From contig CABSIA010000003.1 in assembly GCA_902477645.1 (NCBI GenBank), forward strand, positions 1 through 57,745: 57,745 nt of DNA, in the 5' to 3' direction. This document shows, piece after piece, positions 35,244 to 43,485 of the stretch (positions are counted from its first letter, which is position 1; every line of letters starts with the position of its first letter). The DNA is from an uncultured Prevotella sp. (GTDB lineage Bacteria > Bacteroidota > Bacteroidia > Bacteroidales > Bacteroidaceae). The notes below the pieces were generated by a model. It saw nothing but the letters and a program-made list of their open reading frames with translations, did not search any database and was not told the DNA's origin. The position numbers were made by a program, and so were the translations under genes.

Positions 35244-36134
35244 ATGGAATTCCGCACACCCGTAGACATACCCAAACCAAACTTTGCCATACCGCCACAG
35301 GCAAAGATGCTCTTCGTAGGCTCATGCTTCGCCGACAACATCGGCAAGCGCTTTGCCGACGAAATGTTCCGCGTCACGGTAAATCCTTTGGGCGTTATGT
35401 ATAATCCAGCGAGCATATTGCACACAATAGAGAGCAAGCCCCCCTGCCCCCCAGCGGGGGGTGAAGTGAATGAAGAAGAAGTACCCCCCGCCGGGGGGCA
35501 GGGGGGCTTCTCCTTCGCCTTCCTCACCCTCGGCACCAACCACGTCTACCGCCTCAAAGAAACAGGCGAGATAGTAGACAACTGCCGCAAACGTCCCGCA
35601 TCACTGTTTCGGGAAGAGGAGCTATCCACCGCTGATTGTCTCGGCTATCTTCAAAAAGCCGTCAATGTGCTCACTATGCGTAACGCTGACATTCAAATCA
35701 TCATAACCGTCAGCCCTATCCGTTACGCAAAATATGGATACCACGGCAGCCAGCTGTCTAAAGCCACACTATTGCTCGCAGCCAACGAGCTGGTGCGGAC
35801 AAACCACAACTGCACCTATTTCCCAGCCTACGAGATTGTAAACGATGAGCTACGTGACTACCGTTTCTACCGTGAAGACATGCTCCACCCCACAGACCAA
35901 GCTGTAGAATACATCTGGCAACGCCTGCAGCAGACATATCTTTCAGAAGAGGCAAAAACCTTCATCCGTCTTTGGAAGCCCCTGAAAGAAGCACTCAACC
36001 ACAAGCCGTTCAATCCGGAATCGGCAGAATACAAGGCATTCATGGAAAAAACCATGCAAAAGATAGAACAGCTGAAAGAGCAATATCCGCTGATGCCAGC
36101 AGGACCGTTACCAAACATCGTTAATAATCTTTAA
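35244..36134 (+). CDS. GSCFA domain protein with R2-derived segment
   Basis: A 296-residue SGNH-type protein of the GSCFA family. The name-giving FVGSCFADNIG lies at residues 24-34, and the LTLGTNHVYRL and ITVSPIRYAKYGYHGSQLSKATLL blocks follow. Residues 65-88 are encoded by an R2 palindrome. In homologues I recall a longer conserved stretch between the N-P-x-S-I-x-x-x-I-E helix and the LTLGT strand, so the repeat may have replaced part of the domain. An acyl-hydrolase or transferase role on surface glycans is possible but unproven. It abuts fkp without a gap, implying one transcript. Confidence 0.85.
   Translation: MEFRTPVDIPKPNFAIPPQAKMLFVGSCFADNIGKRFADEMFRVTVNPLGVMYNPASILHTIESKPPCPPAGGEVNEEEVPPAGGQGGFSFAFLTLGTNHVYRLKETGEIVDNCRKRPASLFREEELSTADCLGYLQKAVNVLTMRNADIQIIITVSPIRYAKYGYHGSQLSKATLLLAANELVRTNHNCTYFPAYEIVNDELRDYRFYREDMLHPTDQAVEYIWQRLQQTYLSEEAKTFIRLWKPLKEALNHKPFNPESAEYKAFMEKTMQKIEQLKEQYPLMPAGPLPNIVNNL
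35437..35508. repeat. R2 palindromic element in the GSCFA gene
   Basis: GCCCCCCTGCCCCCCAGCGG and CCGGGGGGCAGGGGGGCTTC enclose a short purine-rich spacer. It is translated in frame with Lys-Pro-Pro-Cys-Pro-Pro-Ala-Gly-Gly at one end and Pro-Pro-Ala-Gly-Gly-Gln-Gly-Gly at the other. Confidence 0.9.
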
Positions 36135-36188
36135 CTCTCCCGTAATCTATCAATCACAAACGTATAAATAATAAACAACAAATAACAA

Positions 36189-37814
36189 ATGAGAAATACC
36201 ATCATCGCAATGCTGGCGTTGCTATCACCCCTTGCAGCCACGGCACAATACGTATCAAAAGTATGGTCGCCCGACAAAGGCGACGGCACATACACAAATC
36301 CAGTACTCAACGCCGACTACAGCGACCCCGACGTGTGCGCCGTTGGCGAAGACTACTACCTCACAGCAAGCTCTTTTGCCCACATTCCCGGACTGCCAAT
36401 CCTTCACTCACGCGACCTCGTAAACTGGCAGATAATAGGGCACGCTCTGCAGAGCCAGTTTCCCGACAGCCCTGCCCCACAGCATGGCAACGGTGTATGG
36501 GCGCCGAGCATACGCCACAACAATGGAGAGTTCTACATCTATTGGGGCGACCCAGACCACGGAGTGTTCATGGTAAAGACTAAAGACCCACGGGGCAAAT
36601 GGGATGAGCCTGTATGCGTAGTGCCAGGCAAGGGAATGATCGACACAACTCCGCTATGGGACGACGACGGCCGCTGCTATCTCGTAAACGGATGGGCAAA
36701 CAGCCGATGCGGTTTCAACTCCATACTGACAGTCCGTGAGCTTTCTGCCGACGGCACACGGGCCATAAGCAACCCCGTAATAGTGTTCGACGGAGGCAAC
36801 AAGAACCACACCACCGAGGGACCGAAATTCTACAAGCGTGACGGCTACTACTGGATAATGTGTCCTGCGGGAGGTGTTGAGAAGGGATGGCAGCTTGCCA
36901 TGCGCTCAAAGAGTCCATACGGTCCCTACGAGGCTAAAACCGTTATGGCTCAAGGCTCAACAGACATCAACGGACCTCATCAGGGCGGATGGGTACACAC
37001 ACCTTACGGAGAAGACTGGTTCCTGCATTTCCAAGACAAGGGCGCTTACGGCCGTGTTGTATGGCTACAGCCTGTAGACTGGTCAAGCGGATGGCCGATA
37101 ATGGGACGGAAAGGCGAGCCTGTCACAACCTTCCGCAAGCCTAAATCAGCGGCAAACACCATCTGCAACCCTCAAGAGAGCGACGAGTTCAACTCCCCAC
37201 ACCTGTCTTTACAGTGGCAATGGCAAGGCGACTACCGTCAGGAATATGGCATGCCCACAGCCGATGGCACATTCCGTCTTTTCACCTATCGCCAGCCAGC
37301 CACCGGGAACCTATGGAGCGACCCTGCCATGTTGCTGCAGAAAACGCCAGCCGACGAATTTATGGCAACCACCAAGGTAAGACTCGCGGCTAAGGCAGAG
37401 CACCAGTATGGCGGCATCATTATGATGGGACGCAGCTACAGCTGCCTTGTTGTGGAAAGAGTTGGAGAAAAGTTCCAGCTGCAACAGCGCACATGCCAAA
37501 AGGCAGACAACGGCGGCAAAGAGACTGTAAACGTATTGGCAACATTCAAGCCAACAGACCGCGACAAGCTCGACTACCACCCCGCACTCTACATGGACAT
37601 ATATCTGAGAATGATTGTCAGCAACGGCAAAGTCTCGTTCGCATATAGCCTGAACGGGAAAAAATATGAAACCGCAGGAGACACGTTCACCATGCGCGAG
37701 GGAAAATGGGTAGGAGCAAAAGTCGGACTGCTCGCCATAGACAACAACGAGAAATCAGATCTCGGACTCTTCGACGCTGACTGGTTCAGAATAGAGCCGG
37801 TTAGCGGAAAATAA
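36189..37814 (+). CDS. Glycoside hydrolase family 43 (beta-xylosidase / arabinofuranosidase type)
   Basis: A 541-residue exported enzyme (signal ALLSPLAATAQ). The five-bladed propeller spans about 30-310 with the GH43 triad in context: DYSDPDV (general base Asp), MIDTTPLWDDDG (pKa-modulating Asp) and TTEGPKFYKRDGYYWIM (general acid Glu). A C-terminal beta-sandwich domain (about 325-540), as in GH43 beta-xylosidases, shapes the active site. It removes xylose or arabinose ends from hemicellulose-derived oligosaccharides. It follows the fkp-GSCFA pair by about 50 bp and may be transcribed with it. Confidence 0.92.
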   Translation: MRNTIIAMLALLSPLAATAQYVSKVWSPDKGDGTYTNPVLNADYSDPDVCAVGEDYYLTASSFAHIPGLPILHSRDLVNWQIIGHALQSQFPDSPAPQHGNGVWAPSIRHNNGEFYIYWGDPDHGVFMVKTKDPRGKWDEPVCVVPGKGMIDTTPLWDDDGRCYLVNGWANSRCGFNSILTVRELSADGTRAISNPVIVFDGGNKNHTTEGPKFYKRDGYYWIMCPAGGVEKGWQLAMRSKSPYGPYEAKTVMAQGSTDINGPHQGGWVHTPYGEDWFLHFQDKGAYGRVVWLQPVDWSSGWPIMGRKGEPVTTFRKPKSAANTICNPQESDEFNSPHLSLQWQWQGDYRQEYGMPTADGTFRLFTYRQPATGNLWSDPAMLLQKTPADEFMATTKVRLAAKAEHQYGGIIMMGRSYSCLVVERVGEKFQLQQRTCQKADNGGKETVNVLATFKPTDRDKLDYHPALYMDIYLRMIVSNGKVSFAYSLNGKKYETAGDTFTMREGKWVGAKVGLLAIDNNEKSDLGLFDADWFRIEPVSGK

Positions 37815-37840
37815 AGGATATAAGGAAAATGTTAAAAACA

Positions 37841-37924
37841 CGACTGGGCGTATCGGCTCATACGTCCAGCCGTGTCGGCGTATACGACTGGACGTGTTGG
37901 CCCACACGTCCAGTCGAGTTTTTT
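37841..37924 (+). terminator. R5 word-repeat hairpin, terminator-like, after the GH43 gene
   Basis: Four alternating words related to CGACTGGACGTG and its complement are separated by TCGGCTCA, TCGGCGTA and TTGGCCCA. The last two words form a perfect 13-bp stem (37885-37897 with 37904-37916), followed by TTTTTT. Confidence 0.8.
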
Positions 37925-37941
37925 CCCTAAGTAAATGCAGG

Positions 37942-38124
37942 TTAAAACTCGGCTATTGGCACTATACGGATCTCATAGCCGTCTTTTAGTACAAAGTCAA
38001 CCTCCTTGTCGTTTCTTGAACGGTAATAGAACATTGACTTCTCCGTATCATATCCACGTCTCAACAACTCAATAAACAAGCTGTACTGCATAAAAAACAT
38101 ACTTTTTTGTGCAGTACAGTGCAT
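37942..38124 (-). pseudogene. Fragment of an AAA-type ATPase with DUF4143 C-terminus
   Basis: A 60-codon frame in which LLRRGYDTEKSMFYYRSRN-DKEVDFVL matches the DUF4143 C-terminal domain of the archaeal/Bacteroidota AAA ATPase family. The ATPase core (normally 250 residues upstream) is absent, and the C-terminus stops early at a TAA formed by a sequence shared with the R6 element end. The start of the frame is non-homologous. It is a remnant, not a functional gene. Confidence 0.75.
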
Positions 38125-38205
38125 TTAGTGCATAAAACTACCACAAACCATACTGAGCCAAATCAGCTATAGCAGAACTCGTCTACCCGTTAACTTGCTC
38201 ACTTG

Positions 38206-38580
38206 TCAACTCTCATAAAGTTGTCTGTACTTTTTCATTGCAGGAACTATAATGCCAATTATATCTCCAGAAAGCATTAAACACCAAAAAGCTATAGTCC
38301 CGGGGCTATTGATGGCATATCCCATAATTATGCCAGCAACTGATATCAGTGCCTGAAAAATAGTATTTGGAGTAATTCTCTGCAAATAATTTATAAAACT
38401 TTCATTTTCCCGAAATCTCAAAATGGATGCAGCAAACAATACAAGACATACCGCCAAGAGAAAGAGGCAAATCCAACTTGCCGTCTCGTTTTGATATGTT
38501 ACAGGTTCAATGAGTAGCAATAGAAAGCCAAAAGTCATATAATACTCTCCGCCTCTCAAAAGAAAATCTAAGTGCTTCAT
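38206..38580 (-). CDS. Small membrane protein, unknown function
   Basis: A 124-residue protein with four predicted hydrophobic segments: YMTFGFLLLLIEPV, ICLFLLAVCLVLFAASIL, IFQALISVAGIIMGYAI and AFWCLMLSGDIIGIIVPAM, ending in a basic helix. I do not recognise the family. It lies in an AT-rich stretch unlike the surrounding genes and shares its strand with three further small genes. It could be an inner-membrane accessory of the adjacent DUF3244/TPR genes, but nothing in the sequence proves that. Confidence 0.55.
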   Translation of the reverse strand: MKHLDFLLRGGEYYMTFGFLLLLIEPVTYQNETASWICLFLLAVCLVLFAASILRFRENESFINYLQRITPNTIFQALISVAGIIMGYAINSPGTIAFWCLMLSGDIIGIIVPAMKKYRQLYES

Positions 38581-38633
38581 AGTTGTATTACCTTAAAAAT
38601 GGTATTGTTTTTTCATAATTTGATTTTTTGTTG

Positions 38634-38831
38634 TTATTTTTTTGATTTTATTCTCTTTTTGATTTTATTTATACAATAACATAGGAGTTCACAGCCAATA
38701 AAGAGTGGAATTCCATATAAATAAGATATGATACCTAAATATTTACAGCCCAACACCCATATTGTACAGAAAATTAACAGTCTTATGCAAAAGGGCAATA
38801 TTGGTGATATTATTGAAATGATTTTTTTCAT
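38634..38831 (-). CDS. Small basic membrane protein, unknown function
   Basis: A 65-residue protein with two hydrophobic helices (IISPILPFCIRLLIFCTIWVL and YLYGIPLFIGCELLCYCI) and a strongly basic tail (KIKKRIKSKK). It is unrecognised. Its base composition is very AT-rich. The gene may be real because it keeps the strand and spacing of its neighbours, but no homology supports it. Confidence 0.4.
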   Translation of the reverse strand: MKKIISIISPILPFCIRLLIFCTIWVLGCKYLGIISYLYGIPLFIGCELLCYCINKIKKRIKSKK

Positions 38832-38887
38832 AATTTTGTTGTTAAAATAATTAACAACACAGTTAAGTAATGTTTAGTGATGTTGAT

Positions 38888-39238
38888 TTACTCTTTAAAA
38901 TATCCGTATAGACATTTGTTGTCATAATACACTTCTATCATAAACTTGTTCTGTTGGTCATATTGTGTCAAAGCAATAGTTGTCTCTGCCGGTGTAATGT
39001 TTGTGTTTTGCCTATGAATTATGTTTCCATCTGCATCTTTTATAACTATAGTGACATTATTTATTAATGTATCAGCAGATATCGTCACTGCCTCATCATC
39101 GTAATCTACAGTGGGAACCTCGTAACGTCCTCCTTGACAAACAAGGTCATCATTATGCAATGTGACTGTTTTTGTCTGTGCCTGCAATCCTGCGCAGAAC
39201 ATAAAAGTCATAACGACAATTGCTGTTCTTTTCTTCAT
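38888..39238 (-). CDS. DUF3244 family secreted protein
   Basis: A 116-residue exported protein. The signal peptide is MKKRTAIVVMTFMFCAGLQAQ. A small beta-rich domain follows with ISADTLINNVTIVIKDADGNIIHRQ in its middle (given across two strands), matching the Bacteroidota DUF3244 family, which has an immunoglobulin-like sandwich. The function is unknown. The start was set at the methionine of MKKRTAIV because the TACCTTTG box lies at 39280-39287. It sits directly downstream of the TPR-HTH regulator gene on the same strand. Confidence 0.75.
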   Translation of the reverse strand: MKKRTAIVVMTFMFCAGLQAQTKTVTLHNDDLVCQGGRYEVPTVDYDDEAVTISADTLINNVTIVIKDADGNIIHRQNTNITPAETTIALTQYDQQNKFMIEVYYDNKCLYGYFKE

Positions 39239-39279
39239 AAACTTTGTATTTTGTAATTGATTTAATTTGAATTCCGCAG

Positions 39280-39287
39280 CAAAGGTA
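39280..39287 (-). promoter_or_regulatory. -7 box of the DUF3244 gene
   Basis: TACCTTTG on the minus strand, 42 bp before the start codon at 39238. No clear -33 box. Confidence 0.5.
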
Positions 39288-39388
39288 TGATAAAGAATTC
39301 TAAGTATGAAGAAAAGTAGTTGACAAGAGATTGACAAATAAAAAAACGAGTTGACACAAAATTGACAACTCGTTTACAAGTATTTAAT

Positions 39389-41099
39389 TTACAAGGAATT
39401 TACAAAATCATCGAAATCTTTTGGTGTACCTTCATTACTGAAGAACTTTTCATGTAGCCGTTTGCGTGCTTTTGATACAGCACTGGTTGTACAGCCTAAT
39501 AAAATACCCATATCTTTTGGAGAGATACCTAAACGTATGAGCATACAAATATGATATTCATGTTGACTTATATCATGGTAAAGGTGCAAATTTCCCTTAA
39601 AGTCTGTAATCTCATTATTTATCACATCTTCTAATATTTCCCATTCTTTGGTATTAATTATTTTCTCATCCCTGATGTGTTCTTGTATCGTTTCGTATAT
39701 TTCTGTAGCTGCTATCCTCATTCTTGACGACTCATTCTTCTCCTGCTTTCTTATTGCATTCTCATTTGCAAGAATAAGATCTGCACGTTGCTGTTTAATT
39801 CTTTCCATCAGCATCAGATTTTCTTTTGATGTCCTTTCCAGCTCCTGCTCAATATCTTTTATTTTTTTCTTGTTCTGACTGATGTACTCTTCGCTTTGTT
39901 CAAACAAATCTTTTCTTAATTTCTTAAGACGCTCAACCTGCCGTTTTTGCTTTTGTCTGCTTATGTAAATATATGTTATGAATACAGCCAATAGTATAAA
40001 AACCACAAAAGTAGAGACCGTTAATGAGAGCTTTCTGTTTGCGTTTTCTGTTTTTAATCTAAGGTTTTCTTTTTCACGCAGATTATAGTTGTAAAGCGAA
40101 TTCATTCTACTGATAGACTCTGTTGCCGTAATTATTTTCACAGAATCCGTATATCTATTGAACATTTTCAAATATTTATCAGCATTGGTATAGTCTTTCT
40201 TCCATAATGCTAATTCTGTTAAGTATCTGGTTGCTGTTTGTTTTGCATATATTGTCCCGTTTTTCAGTAGTTCTTTAGCATAGAAATATGCACTGTCATA
40301 TTGGGCCATGTTCATATGTGTTTTTAGAGCCATGGCATAAATTGGACTTAAATTCAGACTGTCACAGCCATTTAACATAGGTTGCTGATATTTCTTAGCT
40401 TTTACGAAATCTTTTTTTTCTATATAGAAAGAAGCCATTTGAGCTGTAATTCCTCTTTGTATATTTATGTCATTAATTTCTTCTGCCAATTCATAAGCCG
40501 TCTGATAATATGTGAGACAACTGTCGATTTCTCCTATTTTGTTATAGGTATAAGCTAAATTACGTAAAGTATGTACTGTATTTACCCTGTCATTTTGAGC
40601 TATATAATACATTTTAGCTTTTTGATACATATCAATAGCTTGATTGTAAAACGTCTGATTTAATAGCAAGTTACCGATTTGGAAATACAAGTTTCCCATT
40701 ATGTGTCCATTCGATATCAACTCCATTGCTTTCTGATAATACTCCAATGCCCGTGGTGCATCATTCAGATCACGATAAGTACTCCCCGCATAATAATATG
40801 CCTCTGACAACAGTTTCTTGTCACCTTCTGTTTCGTAATACTCTACAAGCTCCAGTATTATGCTGTCTGATGTATGCCTTATCTGCTGCTTTTATCTGTA
40901 ACAAGCGATAATACATCCGTTCTTGTTCTGAAGCCTCTGTCATTTCCTGTTTCATACGCCCGAGCATCGCAATAGCCTCACGCGGATTTGTGGAACACAA
41001 GCTATCGGCCTCTATGAGACTCTTACGGTATTTGGCACCGGAGCACGAAGAGAACAAAACCGCAAATATGGCAATAAGTATAAAAATTAGCTTTTTCAT
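39389..41099 (-). pseudogene. TPR-containing membrane regulator with C-terminal HTH, split by a frameshift
   Basis: Two frames make up one protein of about 570 residues. The N-terminal piece (41099 to about 40860) has a lipoprotein signal (LFSSCSG) and the start of a helical repeat. The second piece (reading HTSDSIILELVEYYETEGDKK in the other frame, then from Met at 40810 onward) has TPR repeats (AYYYAGSTYRDLNDAPRALEY and others) and a membrane helix (TVSTFVVFILLAVFITYIYI). A coiled coil and an HTH close it (IRLGISPKDMGILLGCTTSA, KARKRLHEKFF). The shift lies near 40865-40885. The AAYIRQH-type overlap makes a single indel, possibly between ATCAGAC-like direct repeats, the simplest cause. It could be inactive or phase-variable. 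Confidence 0.75.
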
Positions 41100-41158
41100 A
41101 ACATGATTCCTTCAACCTTAACATGCAACCTTATCAGTATTTTTTGTAGAGACATTGC

Positions 41159-41232
41159 CTGAAAAACGCAGCAGGGTGCATCGGCACTCGCAACAAGGTG
41201 CAAAGTCCAACGCACCCTGCTGCATTTTTCAG
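41159..41232. repeat. R5 word-repeat hairpin between the M48 and TPR genes
   Basis: CTGAAAAACGCAGCAGGGTG (41159 on) pairs with the 21-base segment 41212-41232 with one mismatch. The inner spacer CATCGGCACT matches CATTGGCACT of the 23214 element. A direct variant word (GCAACAAGGTGC) follows the spacer. Confidence 0.8.
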
Positions 41233-41278
41233 AATGGCTTTCCAAGAGATTTCCCCACTAACAATTTGTCTCGTTTCT

Positions 41279-42082
41279 TTACGGCCGTGCTATGCCGTCT
41301 TTCTCACAACGCTTCTGCATACGCTCTATGCGCTTCTTTGTCTCAGGATGCGATGAGAACATTTTCTGAATATAGGTTTGCTTTGCACTGCCGTTTCCCT
41401 CAAGGCTCATCAACTTCTCGAACGACATCACTATGCCCCATGGGCTCTTTCCTTTAGAGACGAGGAAATCGTAGCCACAGTCGTCGGCCTCATTCTCCTG
41501 TTTCTGTGAGTATTTGGCGTTTATGAGTGACTGCCCCAACGCTCCGAGCTGTGAGCTGCTAAGCGCCGCAGCCTTTCCGCCCGCCGACTCCACGGCGTCT
41601 TTAAGAGCACCCGTGAGCAGTTCCTGCTTGAAACCATTCTTTGAGTGGCGCTTAAGCACATGGCCAATCTCGTGGCCTATTATGCCAAGCAGCTCGTCGT
41701 CGCCCATGATGTCCATGAGCGAGGAGAACACACGCACACTGCCGTCGGGACATGCAAAGGCGTTGATGTCGACAACATTGTAGACTTTGAAGTTGAGAGG
41801 TATGCCATCGGCCTCTGTGATACCTGCTGTAAGTTTCTTCAGGCGCAGGGTGTACGGATTGTCGTCTGGCAATACGGGATTATTCTTGTCCATCCAGTCT
41901 ACAGACTCTTTCACATACTCTGCCATCTGCGCGTCGGTGAGAGTGAACGCCTTGGCAGCTTTTGTTATTCCGCCAATGGCTTTACCCATATTGAACTGGG
42001 CATAGACAGGACTCGCCACGGAAATGGCAAACAATGCCGTAACGGTAAATTTTCTATTGAAGTTTTTTACGGTAATATTCAT
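41279..42082 (-). CDS. M48-family zinc metallopeptidase
   Basis: A 267-residue exported peptidase. The signal peptide ends near SVASPVYAQ. The M48 (BepA/LoiP-like) catalytic helix HEIGHVLKRH is at about residues 137-146 with the third zinc ligand in NEADDCGYDFL. A conserved SSHPETKKRIERM segment closes the domain. The size and single-domain form fit periplasmic quality-control peptidases of the outer membrane, often lipoproteins in other groups. It is divergent from the small membrane protein gene; a TACTTTTG box lies upstream at 42126-42133. Confidence 0.9.
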   Translation of the reverse strand: MNITVKNFNRKFTVTALFAISVASPVYAQFNMGKAIGGITKAAKAFTLTDAQMAEYVKESVDWMDKNNPVLPDDNPYTLRLKKLTAGITEADGIPLNFKVYNVVDINAFACPDGSVRVFSSLMDIMGDDELLGIIGHEIGHVLKRHSKNGFKQELLTGALKDAVESAGGKAAALSSSQLGALGQSLINAKYSQKQENEADDCGYDFLVSKGKSPWGIVMSFEKLMSLEGNGSAKQTYIQKMFSSHPETKKRIERMQKRCEKDGIARP

Positions 42083-42125
42083 AATAAGATTGATAAAATA
42101 TTGTTATATACTTGATAAGACTTTG

Positions 42126-42133
42126 CAAAAGTA
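42126..42133 (-). promoter_or_regulatory. -7 box of the M48 peptidase gene
   Basis: TACTTTTG on the minus strand, 44 bp before the start codon. The -33 region is weak. Confidence 0.5.
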
Positions 42134-42152
42134 CAAAATATTTTCAGAACGG

Positions 42153-42728
42153 ATGATAAATAAAAGTAATTATCATAGCCTTGCGGCTTTTTTGATGATA
42201 TTTCTTAGTGGTATTCTTGCCATTGCTGCATATTCTCTGTCAGAATATACACTTATTGCTTTTCATGTTCCCGTTGCATTTTCCGTCTCGTCAGGCTTGC
42301 TCTCGGGTGCAGTAATGTGGAAATCAAGATTTTGGACATGGCTGACAAAAACATCAGCTTTCCTGCCTAATTATCTGTGCCACTCTGTATGTACCGGGAT
42401 TTTTCTCATGGCAGTGTTCTATGTCTGCAATTTCGCTTTTGCAGACAGTGCGTCAAGCCACACTGAAATGGCTGTCGTGGAGCAGACGTATTATAAGATC
42501 CGCCATAAAACCCGCCGTGTATCACGTAATCGTTATGCACGTGGCGAGGCTTTCTACGTGTATTACATGAAAGTAAGGCTCAGCAATGGTGCCGTGAAGG
42601 AGCAGATGATAAAACAGCAGAAATATATACGGCTGCACAAAGGCGACACTGTGCCGCTACAGGTATCAAAGGGATTTTTTGGTGTGTCTGTGATAAAAGG
42701 CGGGGCTAAAGAAACGACGAGGCGTTAA
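42153..42728 (+). CDS. Membrane protein of unknown function
   Basis: A 191-residue protein with three hydrophobic helices (SLAAFLMIFLSGILAIAAYSL, LIAFHVPVAFSVSSGLLSGA, SVCTGIFLMAVFYVCNFAF). A basic C-terminal domain of about 80 residues follows, rich in Lys, Arg and Tyr (YYKIRHKTRRVSRNRYARGE). I do not recognise the family. The start at MINKSNYH is chosen because the upstream in-frame segment overlaps the divergent M48 gene. Its stop codon lies within the first of the direct repeats in front of the response regulator gene. Confidence 0.6.
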   Translation: MINKSNYHSLAAFLMIFLSGILAIAAYSLSEYTLIAFHVPVAFSVSSGLLSGAVMWKSRFWTWLTKTSAFLPNYLCHSVCTGIFLMAVFYVCNFAFADSASSHTEMAVVEQTYYKIRHKTRRVSRNRYARGEAFYVYYMKVRLSNGAVKEQMIKQQKYIRLHKGDTVPLQVSKGFFGVSVIKGGAKETTRR

Positions 42729-42746
42729 AGTTTTATTAAACTTTCG
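42725..42746 (+). promoter_or_regulatory. Pho-box-like direct repeat before the response regulator gene
   Basis: TTAAAGTTTTA followed at once by TTAAACTTTCG, period 11 bp. The same pattern occurs at 45139-45160. It ends eight bases before the -33 TTTG at 42755 and so could bind an OmpR/PhoB-type regulator. Autoregulation is inferred. Confidence 0.55.
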
Positions 42747-42754
42747 ACATAAGC

Positions 42755-42785
42755 TTTGCTATTTGAGCAGTCTGGTGTATCTTTG
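42755..42785 (+). promoter_or_regulatory. Promoter of the two-component operon, nearly leaderless
   Basis: TTTG (42755-42758), 19 bp, TATCTTTG (42778-42785). The start codon begins at 42790, only four bases after the -7 box, so transcription would begin at or very near the ATG. Confidence 0.6.
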
Positions 42786-42789
42786 CAAT

Positions 42790-43485
42790 ATGGAAACGAA
42801 AAAACGCATACTTGTAGTGGATGACGAGGAGACTCTCTGCGATGCGCTCGCCTTCAATCTTGAGGCCGAGGGCTATGATGTTGATACGGCCCACAGTGCA
42901 GAGGAGGCTCTTACGCACGATTTGGCACGTTATGATTTGATTCTGCTTGACATTATGATGGGAGAGATTTCGGGAACGCAGCTTGCACGTATAATGAAAT
43001 CTAACCCCACAACAGCTCAGGTGCCTATTATATTCTGTACGGCAAAAGATACAGAGGAGGATATGATTAAGGGACTCGACCTCGGGGCAGACGACTACAT
43101 AATGAAGCCATATTCGCTGAAAGCAGTGCTTGCAAGGGTGAGGACTGTGCTTCGGCGGACATCCTCCCGGCACGTGTCTCAGTCTGATAAAACAGACGAG
43201 GTTGTCTATAAAGGTCTTGTGTTGTCGCTGCGCGACAGAACCTGTCATGTAGACGGCTCGGAGGTGAAGATGCCTAAAAAGGAGTTTGAGATTCTTCTAA
43301 GGCTTGTATCAAATATCGGCCAGGTGTTCTCAAGAGCCGAGCTGCTAAAGGCTATATGGACAGACGATGTCGTGGTGCTCGACAGGGTGATAGACGTAAA
43401 TATCACGAGGATACGGCAGAAAATAGGCCGATATGGTAAAAACATAGTTACACGTTCCGGTTATGGCTACATATTCGTTGAATAG
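42790..43485 (+). CDS. OmpR/PhoB-family response regulator
   Basis: A 231-residue regulator. The receiver domain spans 1-120: acidic pair D11-D12, phosphorylated D54 (LILLDIMMG) and switch-lysine K106 (DYIMKPY). A winged-helix DNA-binding domain follows at about 135-230 (KKEFEILLRLVSNIGQVFSR, then VDVNITRIRQKIG). The start is the methionine of METKKR; the longer frame to 42763 runs through the promoter. The gene overlaps the histidine kinase gene by 23 bp. The set of Pho-like direct repeats and the downstream phosphate transporter suggest a PhoB-like role; RprY-type regulation is an alternative. Confidence 0.9.
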   Translation: METKKRILVVDDEETLCDALAFNLEAEGYDVDTAHSAEEALTHDLARYDLILLDIMMGEISGTQLARIMKSNPTTAQVPIIFCTAKDTEEDMIKGLDLGADDYIMKPYSLKAVLARVRTVLRRTSSRHVSQSDKTDEVVYKGLVLSLRDRTCHVDGSEVKMPKKEFEILLRLVSNIGQVFSRAELLKAIWTDDVVVLDRVIDVNITRIRQKIGRYGKNIVTRSGYGYIFVE

